Both the position numbers and the translations under genes were made by a program. Below are positions 28,475 through 36,313 of a stretch of 64,000 bases of DNA, in pieces. The notes under the pieces were generated by a model. That model was not told the DNA's origin. It did not search any database and was given only the letters and a program-made list of their open reading frames with translations. The stretch is from NCBI GenBank assembly GCA_903923395.1, contig CAIXXM010000147.1:42020-106019 (forward strand), read 5' to 3'. Each line of letters begins with the position of its first letter. Position 1 is the stretch's first letter. This DNA is from an uncultured Acidobacteriia bacterium (GTDB lineage: Bacteria; Acidobacteriota; Terriglobia; Bryobacterales; Bryobacteraceae).

Positions 28475-30217
28475 ATGGGCAAATTTTTACTTGGGCTGGC
28501 TGTAGGCGTAGTGATTGCGGTTTTGATTGGCATCATCGGAGCCGTCACCATTTCCTCCTTGAAATCCAAACCGGCGACCATCGCGGATGGTTCCACGCTG
28601 GTCATCAAGCTGCAAGGTGAAGTGCCGGAACGCGCCCCCATGGAGTTGGATCTTCCGTTCTTCCCCGGCCGCCCCTCGTTGACCGTCCAGAATGTCTGGG
28701 CGCAACTCCGTCGTGCCGCGTCAGATCCCCGGATTAAGGCCGTTGTGTTCGAACCGGAAGGCACGCAAATCGGCTGGGCGAAGATGCAGGAAATCCGCGC
28801 GGATCTTGAGAAGTTCAAAGCTTCCGGCAAACCGCTTTACGCCTATCTGAAGACCCCCGGGGCCAAGGAGTACTACATGGCGACGGCCTGCCAGAAGATT
28901 TACATGTCCCCTGTGGACACCCTCTATCTCAAGGGCATCCGCTTTGAAATGATGTACTTCAAGAACACCTTCGACAAACTCGGTGTCCAGATGGAGGTGG
29001 AGCACGCGGGCAAGTATAAGGATTACGGCGACCAGTGGACCCGCTCGAACATGAGCGCCGAAACCAAAGAAGTGATGACCTCCGTGATTGATGACCTCTA
29101 CGGTGATCTCACCGGAACCATCGCCAAAGGCCGCGGCAAGACGACTGAAGCAGTCAAGGATCTTATCGACGAGGGGCCCTTCCTCGCGAAAGAAGCCAAA
29201 GCCAAGGGTCTGGTGGATGGCCTGCTTTATGAGGACGAAGCCTTTGACGCACTCAAGAAAGTGCTGAAACAGGACGAACTGAAAAAGACATCAGAGAAGG
29301 ATTACGCCAGGGTCAGTGATTCCGGTGCCGGTCTTGGCACGGGACAAAAGGTTGCCTTCGTCGTCGGCGATGGTGCCATTTCCCGCGGCGACAGTGAATC
29401 CGAGAGCACCGATGGCATCGAGTCAGAGTCCTTCAATAAGATGCTGGCGAAAGTAGCGGCAGACAGCAGCATCAAGGGCGTCATCGTCCGTATCGACTCC
29501 CCGGGCGGCGAAGTGACGGCTTCCGATGAAATCTGGAAACAGATGAACGAACTCAGCAAGAAGAAGCCCGTTGTGATTTCCATGTCCGATGCCGCAGCTT
29601 CCGGTGGCTATTACATGGCGATGTCCGGCGACCCCATTGTTGCCTACGCCGGGACCATCACCGGGTCTATCGGCGTTGTCTTCGGCAAGCCTGTGCTCAA
29701 GGGGCTTTATGACAAACTCGGCATTACCAAGGACAGTTTGAGCCGTGGCAAGTACGCCGGGATCGATTCCGATTACCAGCCTCTTGGCGATGCTGGCCGG
29801 AAAAAGCTGAAGGCTGGGATTGATTCGGATTACGAAGACTTCGTGGGCAAAGTCGCCGCGAGCCGCAAGAAGCCATTCAGCGAAATCGAACCTCTGGCGC
29901 AAGGCCGGGTGTGGCTGGGTGATCAAGCCAGGGAACGTGGTTTGGTGGATGAGATCGGCGGCATTGACCGCGCGATTGAAGTTCTCAAGAAGAAGGCGAA
30001 GATGCCCGTGACAGATAAGGTCAGTCTCACTGTCTACCCGCCCCGCAAGAGCCTGCTTGAAACATTGCTGAAATCTTCGTCGGATAACACAGCGGAAGCA
30101 GTGCTTTCAAAGGCCGGTGCAGGCCCGTTGAGCCGGATCTGGCAGGATTCCAGATTGCGCGTTTTTTTGAAGGGCGGCATGCTCCGGATGATGCCCTACC
30201 GCATTGAAATTCAATAA
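28475..30217 (+). CDS. sppA: Signal peptide peptidase SppA (67K type)
   Basis: 580 aa. An N-terminal membrane helix (LLGLAVGVVIAVLIGIIGAV) anchors two tandem S49 protease repeats. General-base Lys lies in the first repeat (TPGAKEYYMATA) and the nucleophile Ser in the second (SDAAASGGYYMA), the split Ser-Lys dyad of the bacterial SppA. It degrades cleaved signal peptides in the membrane. It starts 36 bp after the lipoprotein gene and may share its transcript. Confidence 0.94.
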   Translation: MGKFLLGLAVGVVIAVLIGIIGAVTISSLKSKPATIADGSTLVIKLQGEVPERAPMELDLPFFPGRPSLTVQNVWAQLRRAASDPRIKAVVFEPEGTQIGWAKMQEIRADLEKFKASGKPLYAYLKTPGAKEYYMATACQKIYMSPVDTLYLKGIRFEMMYFKNTFDKLGVQMEVEHAGKYKDYGDQWTRSNMSAETKEVMTSVIDDLYGDLTGTIAKGRGKTTEAVKDLIDEGPFLAKEAKAKGLVDGLLYEDEAFDALKKVLKQDELKKTSEKDYARVSDSGAGLGTGQKVAFVVGDGAISRGDSESESTDGIESESFNKMLAKVAADSSIKGVIVRIDSPGGEVTASDEIWKQMNELSKKKPVVISMSDAAASGGYYMAMSGDPIVAYAGTITGSIGVVFGKPVLKGLYDKLGITKDSLSRGKYAGIDSDYQPLGDAGRKKLKAGIDSDYEDFVGKVAASRKKPFSEIEPLAQGRVWLGDQARERGLVDEIGGIDRAIEVLKKKAKMPVTDKVSLTVYPPRKSLLETLLKSSSDNTAEAVLSKAGAGPLSRIWQDSRLRVFLKGGMLRMMPYRIEIQ

Positions 30218-30393
30218 CTTACGACCGAAGCCTCTGCATATATTGCGCCATTGCCGCCAAGTGCGTCATAGTGGATTAGACGTCTGTAAAGACATGTAGA
30301 GCGCCACGCAAATATTTGCCGCAGTTCCGAGCCGCTTGACGTGTCCATCACGGACTCTCTCTATGCAAGACAGCACTCGAACAGGCAACGGCA
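30218..30393. other. Leader region of the MgtE-like/Nramp operon
   Basis: 176 bp with no gene. A possible promoter lies at 30336-30365 (TTGACG, 18 bp, TCTATG). The sequence around AGACGTCT (30278-30285) is palindromic. I looked for M-box (ykoK) riboswitch features and did not find them. Confidence 0.5.
30336..30365 (+). promoter_or_regulatory. Possible promoter of the MgtE-like/Nramp operon
   Basis: -35 TTGACG (30336-30341) and -10 TCTATG (30360-30365) with an 18-bp spacer, about 30 bp before ATG 30394. The -10 is poor. Confidence 0.35.
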
Positions 30394-31632
30394 ATGGCGG
30401 AAAACCTCCTCTACTTCACGGAACTTCTAGGCCTGCCCGTTTTCGATTTGAAGCATCGTCAAATCGGAAGGGTTCGTGATGCCGCGCTTGTCCCTCTAAT
30501 CCACGCTGCCCGCCTCGACCGCTTTCTGGTTGGCGCAGGCGCTTCCTGGCTCTCCGTCCGCTACGATCAGATCTCATCCATTTCGCTAGACGGTATCCAG
30601 TTGAGCGATGAAAAGCTCTTCCCTTATCATTCCGACGAGTACATGCTGCGGATCCAGCGTGACCTGCTCGACCAGCAGATCATCGATGTGAACGGCCGCA
30701 AAGTCGTCCGGGTCAATGATGTTACGTTCGACACGAAGCGGAATGGACGCGATACTCTGCATATCCTCGAAGTGGATATCGGGGTCCGCAGCATCCTGCG
30801 CCGGTTGTTCCAGGGGGTCCTTCCCAAAGCCACAATTCGACGGTTGCAGGCCCCGGTTGCTCCCAATTCGATCCGCTGGGAATTCTGCAATATCGTGGAA
30901 GCCGACCCGCTCCGCCGTTTGCGGCTGAACATTTCCAACGAGAAACTCGAGCGGTTGCATCCCGCTGATCTTGCTGACATCGTGCAGGATCTGGGCCCCG
31001 CCGAGCGCGAAGCTATCTTCGAGACCATCGACAGTGAAGTCGCGGCCGAAGCTCTCTCAGAGATCGATCCCAAAATGCAGGCCAGCATTCTGGAAGCTCT
31101 GGAACCCGAAGTTGCCGCGGACATTATCGAGGAAATGTCGCCCGACGATGCTGCTCATGCGCTGAGCGAACTCGGAGATGAAACTACGGCAGACATCCTG
31201 GAGGAGATGGACCAGGAACCGGTCGCTGATGTCAAAGAACTACTGGAATATGACGAGAAGACAGCGGGCGGCATGATGAATACCGAAGCGATCGTGATGC
31301 CGGAAGACCGAACTCTGCAATCGGCCATGGTGCTGCTTCGCCAACACGAAGACTTGCTCGAAAATACCCATGTCATTTTCCTTTCCGACATTACGGGACG
31401 CATCACCGCAGCAGTTCCTCTCGCACGCCTCTTCCTGGCAGATGGCTCCACACGTTTGCGTGATCTGGCCAACGAGCGACTGATTTCAACAACAGTGGAT
31501 GAAAAAACCGACCGCGTGACCGAACTCTTCGACAAATACAATCTGCTGGCGATGCCTGTCGTCCACCGCGACGGCCGTCTTGCCGGCGTGATCACAGCTG
31601 ACGATGTCATCACAGCTTTGAGGCAGCGCTGA
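30394..31632 (+). CDS. MgtE-type Mg2+ sensor protein (PRC, MgtE-N, CBS) without membrane domain
   Basis: 412 aa with no membrane helix. It has two PRC-barrel-like segments (about 10-70 and 90-130, VFDLKHRQIGRVRDAALVP and DVNGRKVVRVNDV), an MgtE N domain of helical repeats (about 180-275; LHPADLADIVQDLGPAEREA, SPDDAAHALSEL) and two CBS domains (about 285-412). In MgtE channels this cytoplasmic part senses Mg2+ and closes the pore. The TGA overlaps the ATG of the Nramp-like gene, so the two proteins are probably made together. I infer a detached Mg2+ sensor. Confidence 0.85.
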   Translation: MAENLLYFTELLGLPVFDLKHRQIGRVRDAALVPLIHAARLDRFLVGAGASWLSVRYDQISSISLDGIQLSDEKLFPYHSDEYMLRIQRDLLDQQIIDVNGRKVVRVNDVTFDTKRNGRDTLHILEVDIGVRSILRRLFQGVLPKATIRRLQAPVAPNSIRWEFCNIVEADPLRRLRLNISNEKLERLHPADLADIVQDLGPAEREAIFETIDSEVAAEALSEIDPKMQASILEALEPEVAADIIEEMSPDDAAHALSELGDETTADILEEMDQEPVADVKELLEYDEKTAGGMMNTEAIVMPEDRTLQSAMVLLRQHEDLLENTHVIFLSDITGRITAAVPLARLFLADGSTRLRDLANERLISTTVDEKTDRVTELFDKYNLLAMPVVHRDGRLAGVITADDVITALRQR

Positions 31633-32885
31633 TGTCCGGACTCATGTCGCGCTGGAAGCGCCACCTCCTCGTCTTTCTGGCCGTTCTTGGACCAGGTTTT
31701 ATTACCGCCGTCGTCGATAACGATTCCGGCGGCATCTTCACTTACTCGCAGGCTGGCGCACGCTGGGGTTATCTTCCCCTTTGGACTCTGCTCCCCATCA
31801 CTGTTGCTCTCATCGTCACCCAGGAGATGTGCTCCCGGATGGGTGCTGTCACAGGCAAAGGACTTTCCGATCTCATCCGTGAAGAGTTCGGACTCCGGAT
31901 GACCTTCATCATCATGGCGCTTCTGGTATTGGCGAACCTGACGAATGTCATCGCGGAATTTGCCGGGGTCGCAACTTCGCTTGAACTCTTCAATGTCAGC
32001 AAATACATCTCTGTTCCGGTTGCCGCAGTCCTGGTGTGGTTTCTCGCAGTCAAAGGAAACTACGCGAATGTAGAGAAGGTCTTTCTCTTCGCCTGCGTGA
32101 TCTACGTCACGTACGTCGTCTCCGGTTTCCTCGTCAAGCCCGACTGGAAGGAGGCGATGTTCTCCAGTGTCCATCCGAAATTGATCCTCGACAGCGAATA
32201 CATCACGATGCTCATCGCCATGGTCGGGACTACCATTGCTCCCTGGATGCAGTTTTACCTGCAGGCCGCGGTTGTCGAAAAAGGCATCACGATCAAGGAA
32301 TACGCCGAGTCCCGGCTCGAGGTGATCGTCGGCTGTATCATGACCTCGGTCATTGCCTTTTTCATCATTGTTTCCTGCGCTGGTGCCTACCGCGGACATC
32401 CGACGGATATCGTGGATGCCGGTCAGGCGGCGCAGGCTTTGAAGCCGTTTGGCCAATACACGTTCATCCTCTTCAGCGCCGGACTTCTCAATGCCTCCGT
32501 CTTCGCTGCCTGTATTCTGCCCCTTTCCACTGCGTACTCCGTCTGTGAAGGTCTCGGCTTTGAGTCCGGAGTCAACAAGCGCTGGCGTGAGGCGCCGATT
32601 TTCTACTGGCTCTACACCCTGCTGATCGTCGGCGGAGCCGGCATCGTAATCTGGCCCAAGTTCCCCCTGGTAAAGATGATTCTGCTGTCCCAGGTGCTCA
32701 ACGGGATGTTGTTGCCCTTCATTCTGATCTTCATGCTCATACTCATCAACAAGAAGCATCTGATGAAGGAGTGGAAGAACCCCGCCGCCTACAACGCGGT
32801 GGCTTGGCTCACCGTGGTGATCGTAACCGGGATGACGCTGGCCCTGACGGGAATCACCATCCGGGAAGTATTGGAGAAAAAATGA
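31632..32885 (+). CDS. Nramp-related divalent metal transporter, candidate Mg2+ type
   Basis: 417 aa, about 11 membrane helices in the Nramp/SLC11 fold. In helix 1 the usual DPGN is DSGG (residues 31-34); in helix 6 the MPH motif is APW (203-205), so the metal-selecting Met is Ala and the Asn ligand is Gly. Loss of this Met marks the Nramp-related magnesium transporters. The gene overlaps an MgtE-type sensor and the following frataxin gene (ATGA). Mg2+ uptake is the best inference; Mn2+ or Fe2+ cannot be excluded because of the frataxin neighbour. Confidence 0.82.
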   Translation: MSGLMSRWKRHLLVFLAVLGPGFITAVVDNDSGGIFTYSQAGARWGYLPLWTLLPITVALIVTQEMCSRMGAVTGKGLSDLIREEFGLRMTFIIMALLVLANLTNVIAEFAGVATSLELFNVSKYISVPVAAVLVWFLAVKGNYANVEKVFLFACVIYVTYVVSGFLVKPDWKEAMFSSVHPKLILDSEYITMLIAMVGTTIAPWMQFYLQAAVVEKGITIKEYAESRLEVIVGCIMTSVIAFFIIVSCAGAYRGHPTDIVDAGQAAQALKPFGQYTFILFSAGLLNASVFAACILPLSTAYSVCEGLGFESGVNKRWREAPIFYWLYTLLIVGGAGIVIWPKFPLVKMILLSQVLNGMLLPFILIFMLILINKKHLMKEWKNPAAYNAVAWLTVVIVTGMTLALTGITIREVLEKK

Positions 32886-33208
32886 TCGACGAACAGGAAT
32901 TCCGTACACACGCCGCAAACGCAATGAGCCAGTTGCAGCGTGCTCTGGAGAAAGCCGCCGATACCTACGGCTTCGATGTGGACAGCAAGGAAGGCGCGCT
33001 CGCCATCGAATTCGAAGATCCGCCCGCAAAATTCGTTATCAGTCCGAACGCACCGGTCCGTCAAATCTGGGTATCCGCACTCGTCCGCAGCTTCAAGTTG
33101 GACTGGAGTGGTGACGCGAACACCTTCGTTCTCCCGGACGGAAAGACACTGACAGCCCTCATCGCCGAAGTTGCCGGAACGCAACTCGGTGAGACTGTCG
33201 TCTTCTAG
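32882..33208 (+). CDS. cyaY: Frataxin-family iron donor protein CyaY
   Basis: 108 aa. Typical CyaY points: an acidic first helix, SKEGALAIEFEDPPAKFVI, VRQIWVSAL (the conserved QIW on the beta sheet) and VLPDGKTLTALIAEVAG. It modulates iron-sulfur cluster assembly. ATG 32882 overlaps the transporter stop; a longer frame from 32771 inside the transporter is not family-like. Its presence next to a metal transporter raises the possibility that the operon responds to metal status in general. Confidence 0.87.
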   Translation: MIDEQEFRTHAANAMSQLQRALEKAADTYGFDVDSKEGALAIEFEDPPAKFVISPNAPVRQIWVSALVRSFKLDWSGDANTFVLPDGKTLTALIAEVAGTQLGETVVF

Positions 33209-33504
33209 TTGACCCGCTCGGACACGAGCATGGGCATCATCACCACCGAGGGCTGATTGGCCCGCTGCAGGCTGTGTTGCAAATTTGCCAGCTGCATCGA
33301 AAAGGAAACGGGATCCGAAGACATCGTGTCGACACGCTTCGGGAACTCCTCATCTTTTATTGCCCGCGACTCCCGTATCGCCGCCGCAACGAAACAAACA
33401 CTGTCCTGCACAGGTGCAGAATTCCCCTCCGAAGAGAACAGCCGTCTAAGTATCATGCCCATCAATCCCAAGTAAGCCGCGAAAGTTGCTTGCACTGCCT
33501 TCAT
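33205..33504 (-). CDS. Small hypothetical protein
   Basis: 99 codons, convergent with cyaY with stops overlapping by 4 bp, as in many real gene pairs in this window. The N-terminal part (MKAVQATFAAYLGLMGMILRR) is hydrophobic; the rest is soluble and unremarkable. No family recognised and no ribosome-binding site seen. It could be a chance frame. Confidence 0.4.
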   Translation of the reverse strand: MKAVQATFAAYLGLMGMILRRLFSSEGNSAPVQDSVCFVAAAIRESRAIKDEEFPKRVDTMSSDPVSFSMQLANLQHSLQRANQPSVVMMPMLVSERVN

Positions 33505-33642
33505 AGCTGTATATCGGATGACGAAGCGGAAAACTTTAGTATCGAACCCAACAAAATTTGGGATCCGTAAAGCAGCTCACCGAACGCTTTTGTACCCGGA
33601 GTGGACTACAGGGCCTGTGTGTGGTGGGGGAAGAAGGGAGGT

Positions 33643-33718
33643 TGGTGAACGCGGTAGGAATCGAACCTACAACCTATTGATTAAGAGTCAATTGCTCTGC
33701 CAATTGAGCTACGCGTCC
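33643..33718 (-). tRNA. tRNA-Lys (anticodon CTT)
   Basis: 76 nt with encoded CCA (complement of 33643-33645). Acceptor GGACGCG (33718-33712) pairs with CGCGTTC; the anticodon loop reads CTCTTAA; the T-arm contains GGTTCGATTCC. A minus-strand TATATT lies 13 bp upstream as a possible -10. Confidence 0.96.
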
Positions 33719-34007
33719 AGACCTGTACCAATATATCAAACCCGTGTATCTGTTGACACTTCGCCTGAATCAATTTTCGGACTGCTTCTGACGACGCAGC
33801 CGCAAACCGTCCAATCCTGTCTCATACTTTACGGCAGATCCGGTGAGAGTTATTGTTCACCGCGGGCCAACCTCAAACACAGGATGACTATTGACAGTTT
33901 GGCCGCCCACTCCCGGGACACTACTGACGAAAAGAGCAAGGCCTGGAAGAATATTTCTGAACATCTCCATTGCAGCTTACAATTGTTGTGAGAATATCTG
34001 CCCCCGA
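33719..34007. other. Non-coding region before the sugar transferase
   Basis: No gene seen. A TACAAT hexamer (33978-33983) is the likely -10 of the sugar transferase. The frame open from 33891 has no family-like sequence before 34008. Confidence 0.5.
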
Positions 34008-35438
34008 ATGCTACGTCTTAGACAGGCTGCCATGGTCGGGAGTAAACAGCGCAAAGCCGCTTTGTTGTTCGGGTTGTCGGACGTTTGCGTCACCGCAATC
34101 TCCTTCGCCCTCGCGTATCGCGCCCGGCTGCTCCTGCCACTCGAAAACGACTTCTTCCTGACGCTGCAATCGCAGGTTCTCCTGCTTGGCTTCTGCGCGG
34201 GGGCCTGTGTCACAGTCGGCTACTGGCTGAATATCTACGGCAACGTGGATTCCCCCCGCATCCGCGTCATCCTTCGGGATGCCACCAAACAGGTCGGCTA
34301 TGCTGCGCTTGGCGTTCTGGTGCTGGAATACGTCCTCCACCTCGACCTCAGCCGGCCCTTTCTAGGCATGTTCGCCGCCACCAACTGGGGACTCCTCATT
34401 GGCCTCCGCATCGCAGCCCGTCATCTTATTCCCGCCGTCCGCCGGGAGTTCGGTGCTCCACGCTACGTCCTCGTCGTCGGCACAGGACCCCGCGCCCGCC
34501 GCTGGGCGCAAACCCTCGAAGAATATTCCGAACAAGGCCTCCAAATCATGGGTTTCGCTTCCACGCCATCGGACGACGCCGCACACCGCAACTTGCAATT
34601 CGCGAACACTTACCCTGTCTTCGCGACCGCCGAAATCCCGGCCCTCCTCAAAAAGCACGTGATTGATGAAGTCCACTTCGCAGTCGAAGCACGCGAAATT
34701 GCCGAACTGGAAGAGGTCTTCCTCTGGTGTGACCTCGAAGGCGTCTGTACCCGCATCAATGTCGACTTCTTCCCGCACGTCACACTGGAAAGCCTTGGCA
34801 GCACCCCTCTTCTTACATTCGCCACCGCCCCGGATGATGAAGTTCTGCTACTTGTGAAGCGACTCACCGATATCGCGCTTGCATCTTTGGCGCTGATTGT
34901 CCTAAGCCCGCTCATGGTGTTGACGGCTCTCCTTATCCGCCTCACCTCCCCTGGCCCTGCGATCTTTCGTCAAACCCGCTGCGGCCTGAATGGTCGGCGC
35001 TTTACTTTCTACAAGTTCCGCTCCATGGTTGTGGACGCGGAAGACCGATTGCACGAGGTCGCGCACCTCAACCCGAAGCGAATCGTCATAAAAATCCCTA
35101 ATGATCCGCGCCTCACACCCCTCGGAAAGTGGCTGCGGAAATTCTCGATTGACGAACTCCCGCAACTGATCAATGTCATCAAGGGCGATATGGCCCTCGT
35201 CGGACCCCGTCCGGCAATCCCCAGTGAAGTCGAAAAGTACAAGCGCTGGCAGCGCCGCCGCCTCCGCATGCGCCCCGGCCTGACTTGTCTTTGGGCGCTC
35301 AATGGCCGTGACAAAGTCGATTTCGAGTCCTGGATGAAGCTCGATATCCAGTACATAGACACCTGGTCCCTCGCTCTCGACTTGCGGATTATCGTGAAGA
35401 CCATACCCCAAGTGCTTCTGGGGCGCGGCGCGAGCTGA
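34008..35438 (+). CDS. Polyprenyl-phosphate sugar-1-phosphate transferase (exopolysaccharide initiating)
   Basis: About 476 aa. Four to five N-terminal membrane helices, a CoA-binding-like cytoplasmic domain (RYVLVVGTGPRARRWAQTLEEY), then the catalytic bacterial sugar transferase domain: KRLTDIALASLALIVLSPL, FRQTRCGLNGRRFTFYKFRS, SIDELPQLINVIKGDMALVGPRP, and MRPGLTCLWAL. WbaP/WcaJ-type enzymes start exopolysaccharide or O-antigen chains on undecaprenyl phosphate. Start ATG 34008 or 34032; no ribosome-binding site. No glycosyltransferase cluster follows, so the polymer genes are elsewhere. Confidence 0.9.
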   Translation: MLRLRQAAMVGSKQRKAALLFGLSDVCVTAISFALAYRARLLLPLENDFFLTLQSQVLLLGFCAGACVTVGYWLNIYGNVDSPRIRVILRDATKQVGYAALGVLVLEYVLHLDLSRPFLGMFAATNWGLLIGLRIAARHLIPAVRREFGAPRYVLVVGTGPRARRWAQTLEEYSEQGLQIMGFASTPSDDAAHRNLQFANTYPVFATAEIPALLKKHVIDEVHFAVEAREIAELEEVFLWCDLEGVCTRINVDFFPHVTLESLGSTPLLTFATAPDDEVLLLVKRLTDIALASLALIVLSPLMVLTALLIRLTSPGPAIFRQTRCGLNGRRFTFYKFRSMVVDAEDRLHEVAHLNPKRIVIKIPNDPRLTPLGKWLRKFSIDELPQLINVIKGDMALVGPRPAIPSEVEKYKRWQRRRLRMRPGLTCLWALNGRDKVDFESWMKLDIQYIDTWSLALDLRIIVKTIPQVLLGRGAS

Positions 35439-35482
35439 ATCCGCGATATTCTATTACCGGGCCAACCAGCCCAACCAAATCT

Positions 35483-36100
35483 ATGAATCTTCTGCCCACC
35501 CAGGAAGACGTCCTCGGCATTCTTCGCGAAACCGGTGCCATGCGCGACGGCCATTTTGAATACCCGGACGGTCTTCACTCCAATGAATATCTGCAAGTGC
35601 CACTGGCCATGCGGCACTATGACCAGGCCAAACTGCTCAGCGTCGGACTCAGCCGCAAACTCCGTTCGAACCCGGAAATCCGCGCGATGATCGGGGAACT
35701 CTCCATCGTCGCCCCGGCAACCGCCGGACTTCCCGTCGCTTATGGAATCTGCGAAGCACTGCGTGCCAAGCAGGTCTATTGGGCGGAACAGGAACTTCCG
35801 AACCAACCCGGCCAGCGATTCCGGCAATTCATGGAACCAGTCAAAGGGGAGAATGTCATTCTCGTCGATGACATACTTCGTACCGGAACCAAGCTCACCG
35901 CACTTAAGGAACTGCTCGAATCCTATGGCGCCAAAGTCGTCGCCGTGGCTGTTCTGGTCTATCAACCACTCCCCACAGCCAAGACTTTCGGTAACACTCC
36001 GGTGTATTACCTTGCGCAACTGGAACCCAGCTACTATCGCGATGCTTCATCCTGTGACCTGTGTGGTTCTGGTACTCCTGTGACCAAAGTCCTTGTTTAG
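35483..36100 (+). CDS. pyrE: Orotate phosphoribosyltransferase-like protein
   Basis: 205 aa. PRPP-binding loop VILVDDILRTGTKL and the flexible N-terminal half with YPDGLHSNEYLQVPL fit the type I phosphoribosyltransferase fold of PyrE. The C-terminal tail CDLCGSGTPV has a C-x2-C pair not found in classical PyrE but common in a subgroup of these proteins, so the orotate substrate is likely but not proven. No ribosome-binding site. Lies between the sugar transferase and the symporter operon. Confidence 0.8.
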   Translation: MNLLPTQEDVLGILRETGAMRDGHFEYPDGLHSNEYLQVPLAMRHYDQAKLLSVGLSRKLRSNPEIRAMIGELSIVAPATAGLPVAYGICEALRAKQVYWAEQELPNQPGQRFRQFMEPVKGENVILVDDILRTGTKLTALKELLESYGAKVVAVAVLVYQPLPTAKTFGNTPVYYLAQLEPSYYRDASSCDLCGSGTPVTKVLV

Positions 36101-36118
36101 GTGCAAGAATCCCAACTT

Positions 36119-36146
36119 TTGACTGTGTAAATTGGGTTGCGATACG
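36119..36146 (+). promoter_or_regulatory. Predicted promoter of the small ORF-symporter operon
   Basis: -35 TTGACT (36119-36124), 16-bp spacer and a weak -10 GATACG (36141-36146). The transcript would carry the ribosome-binding site AAAAGGAG (36163-36170). Confidence 0.45.
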
Positions 36147-36181
36147 GTTAACAGATAGATATAAAAGGAGATAGACGCCTC

Positions 36182-36313
36182 GTGACACAATTGCTCAACC
36201 CCGGTGCAATATGGTACTTCCCCCTTATATTGCAAGGGATCGCGCACTTCGGGCTAAGATTTTCCACAGCCCTTTCCACATCCTCCGTTGAAAACTGTGG
36301 AGAGATCGCGTGA
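36182..36313 (+). CDS. 43-codon ORF coupled to the symporter
   Basis: GTG at 36182 is preceded by a clear AAAAGGAG (36163-36170, 11 nt spacing). The peptide (MTQLLNPGAIWYFPLILQG...) has a short hydrophobic stretch (about residues 9-25). Its TGA (36311-36313) overlaps the GTG of the symporter. It covers the hairpin that masks the symporter ribosome-binding site, so translating it would open that hairpin. It may be a real accessory peptide (small accessory proteins of SSS symporters are known) or only a leader ORF. Confidence 0.6.
   Translation: MTQLLNPGAIWYFPLILQGIAHFGLRFSTALSTSSVENCGEIA
36260..36304 (+). promoter_or_regulatory. Hairpin sequestering the symporter ribosome-binding site
   Basis: TTTTCCACAG (36260-36269) can pair along 10 bp (two G-U pairs) with CTGTGGAGAG (36295-36304), leaving a 25-nt loop. 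The 3' arm contains the symporter Shine-Dalgarno GGAGAG (36299-36304), 5 nt before GTG 36310. Translation of the small ORF would disrupt it. Confidence 0.6.

Noticed and set aside
30218..30393. Mg2+ riboswitch upstream of the MgtE-like gene
   Set aside because: No M-box conserved elements could be seen in 176 bp, although control by Mg2+ would have made sense.
31155..33029. 624-codon frame antisense to the MgtE-like/Nramp genes
   Set aside because: Antisense to well-supported domain-containing genes; low-complexity composition.
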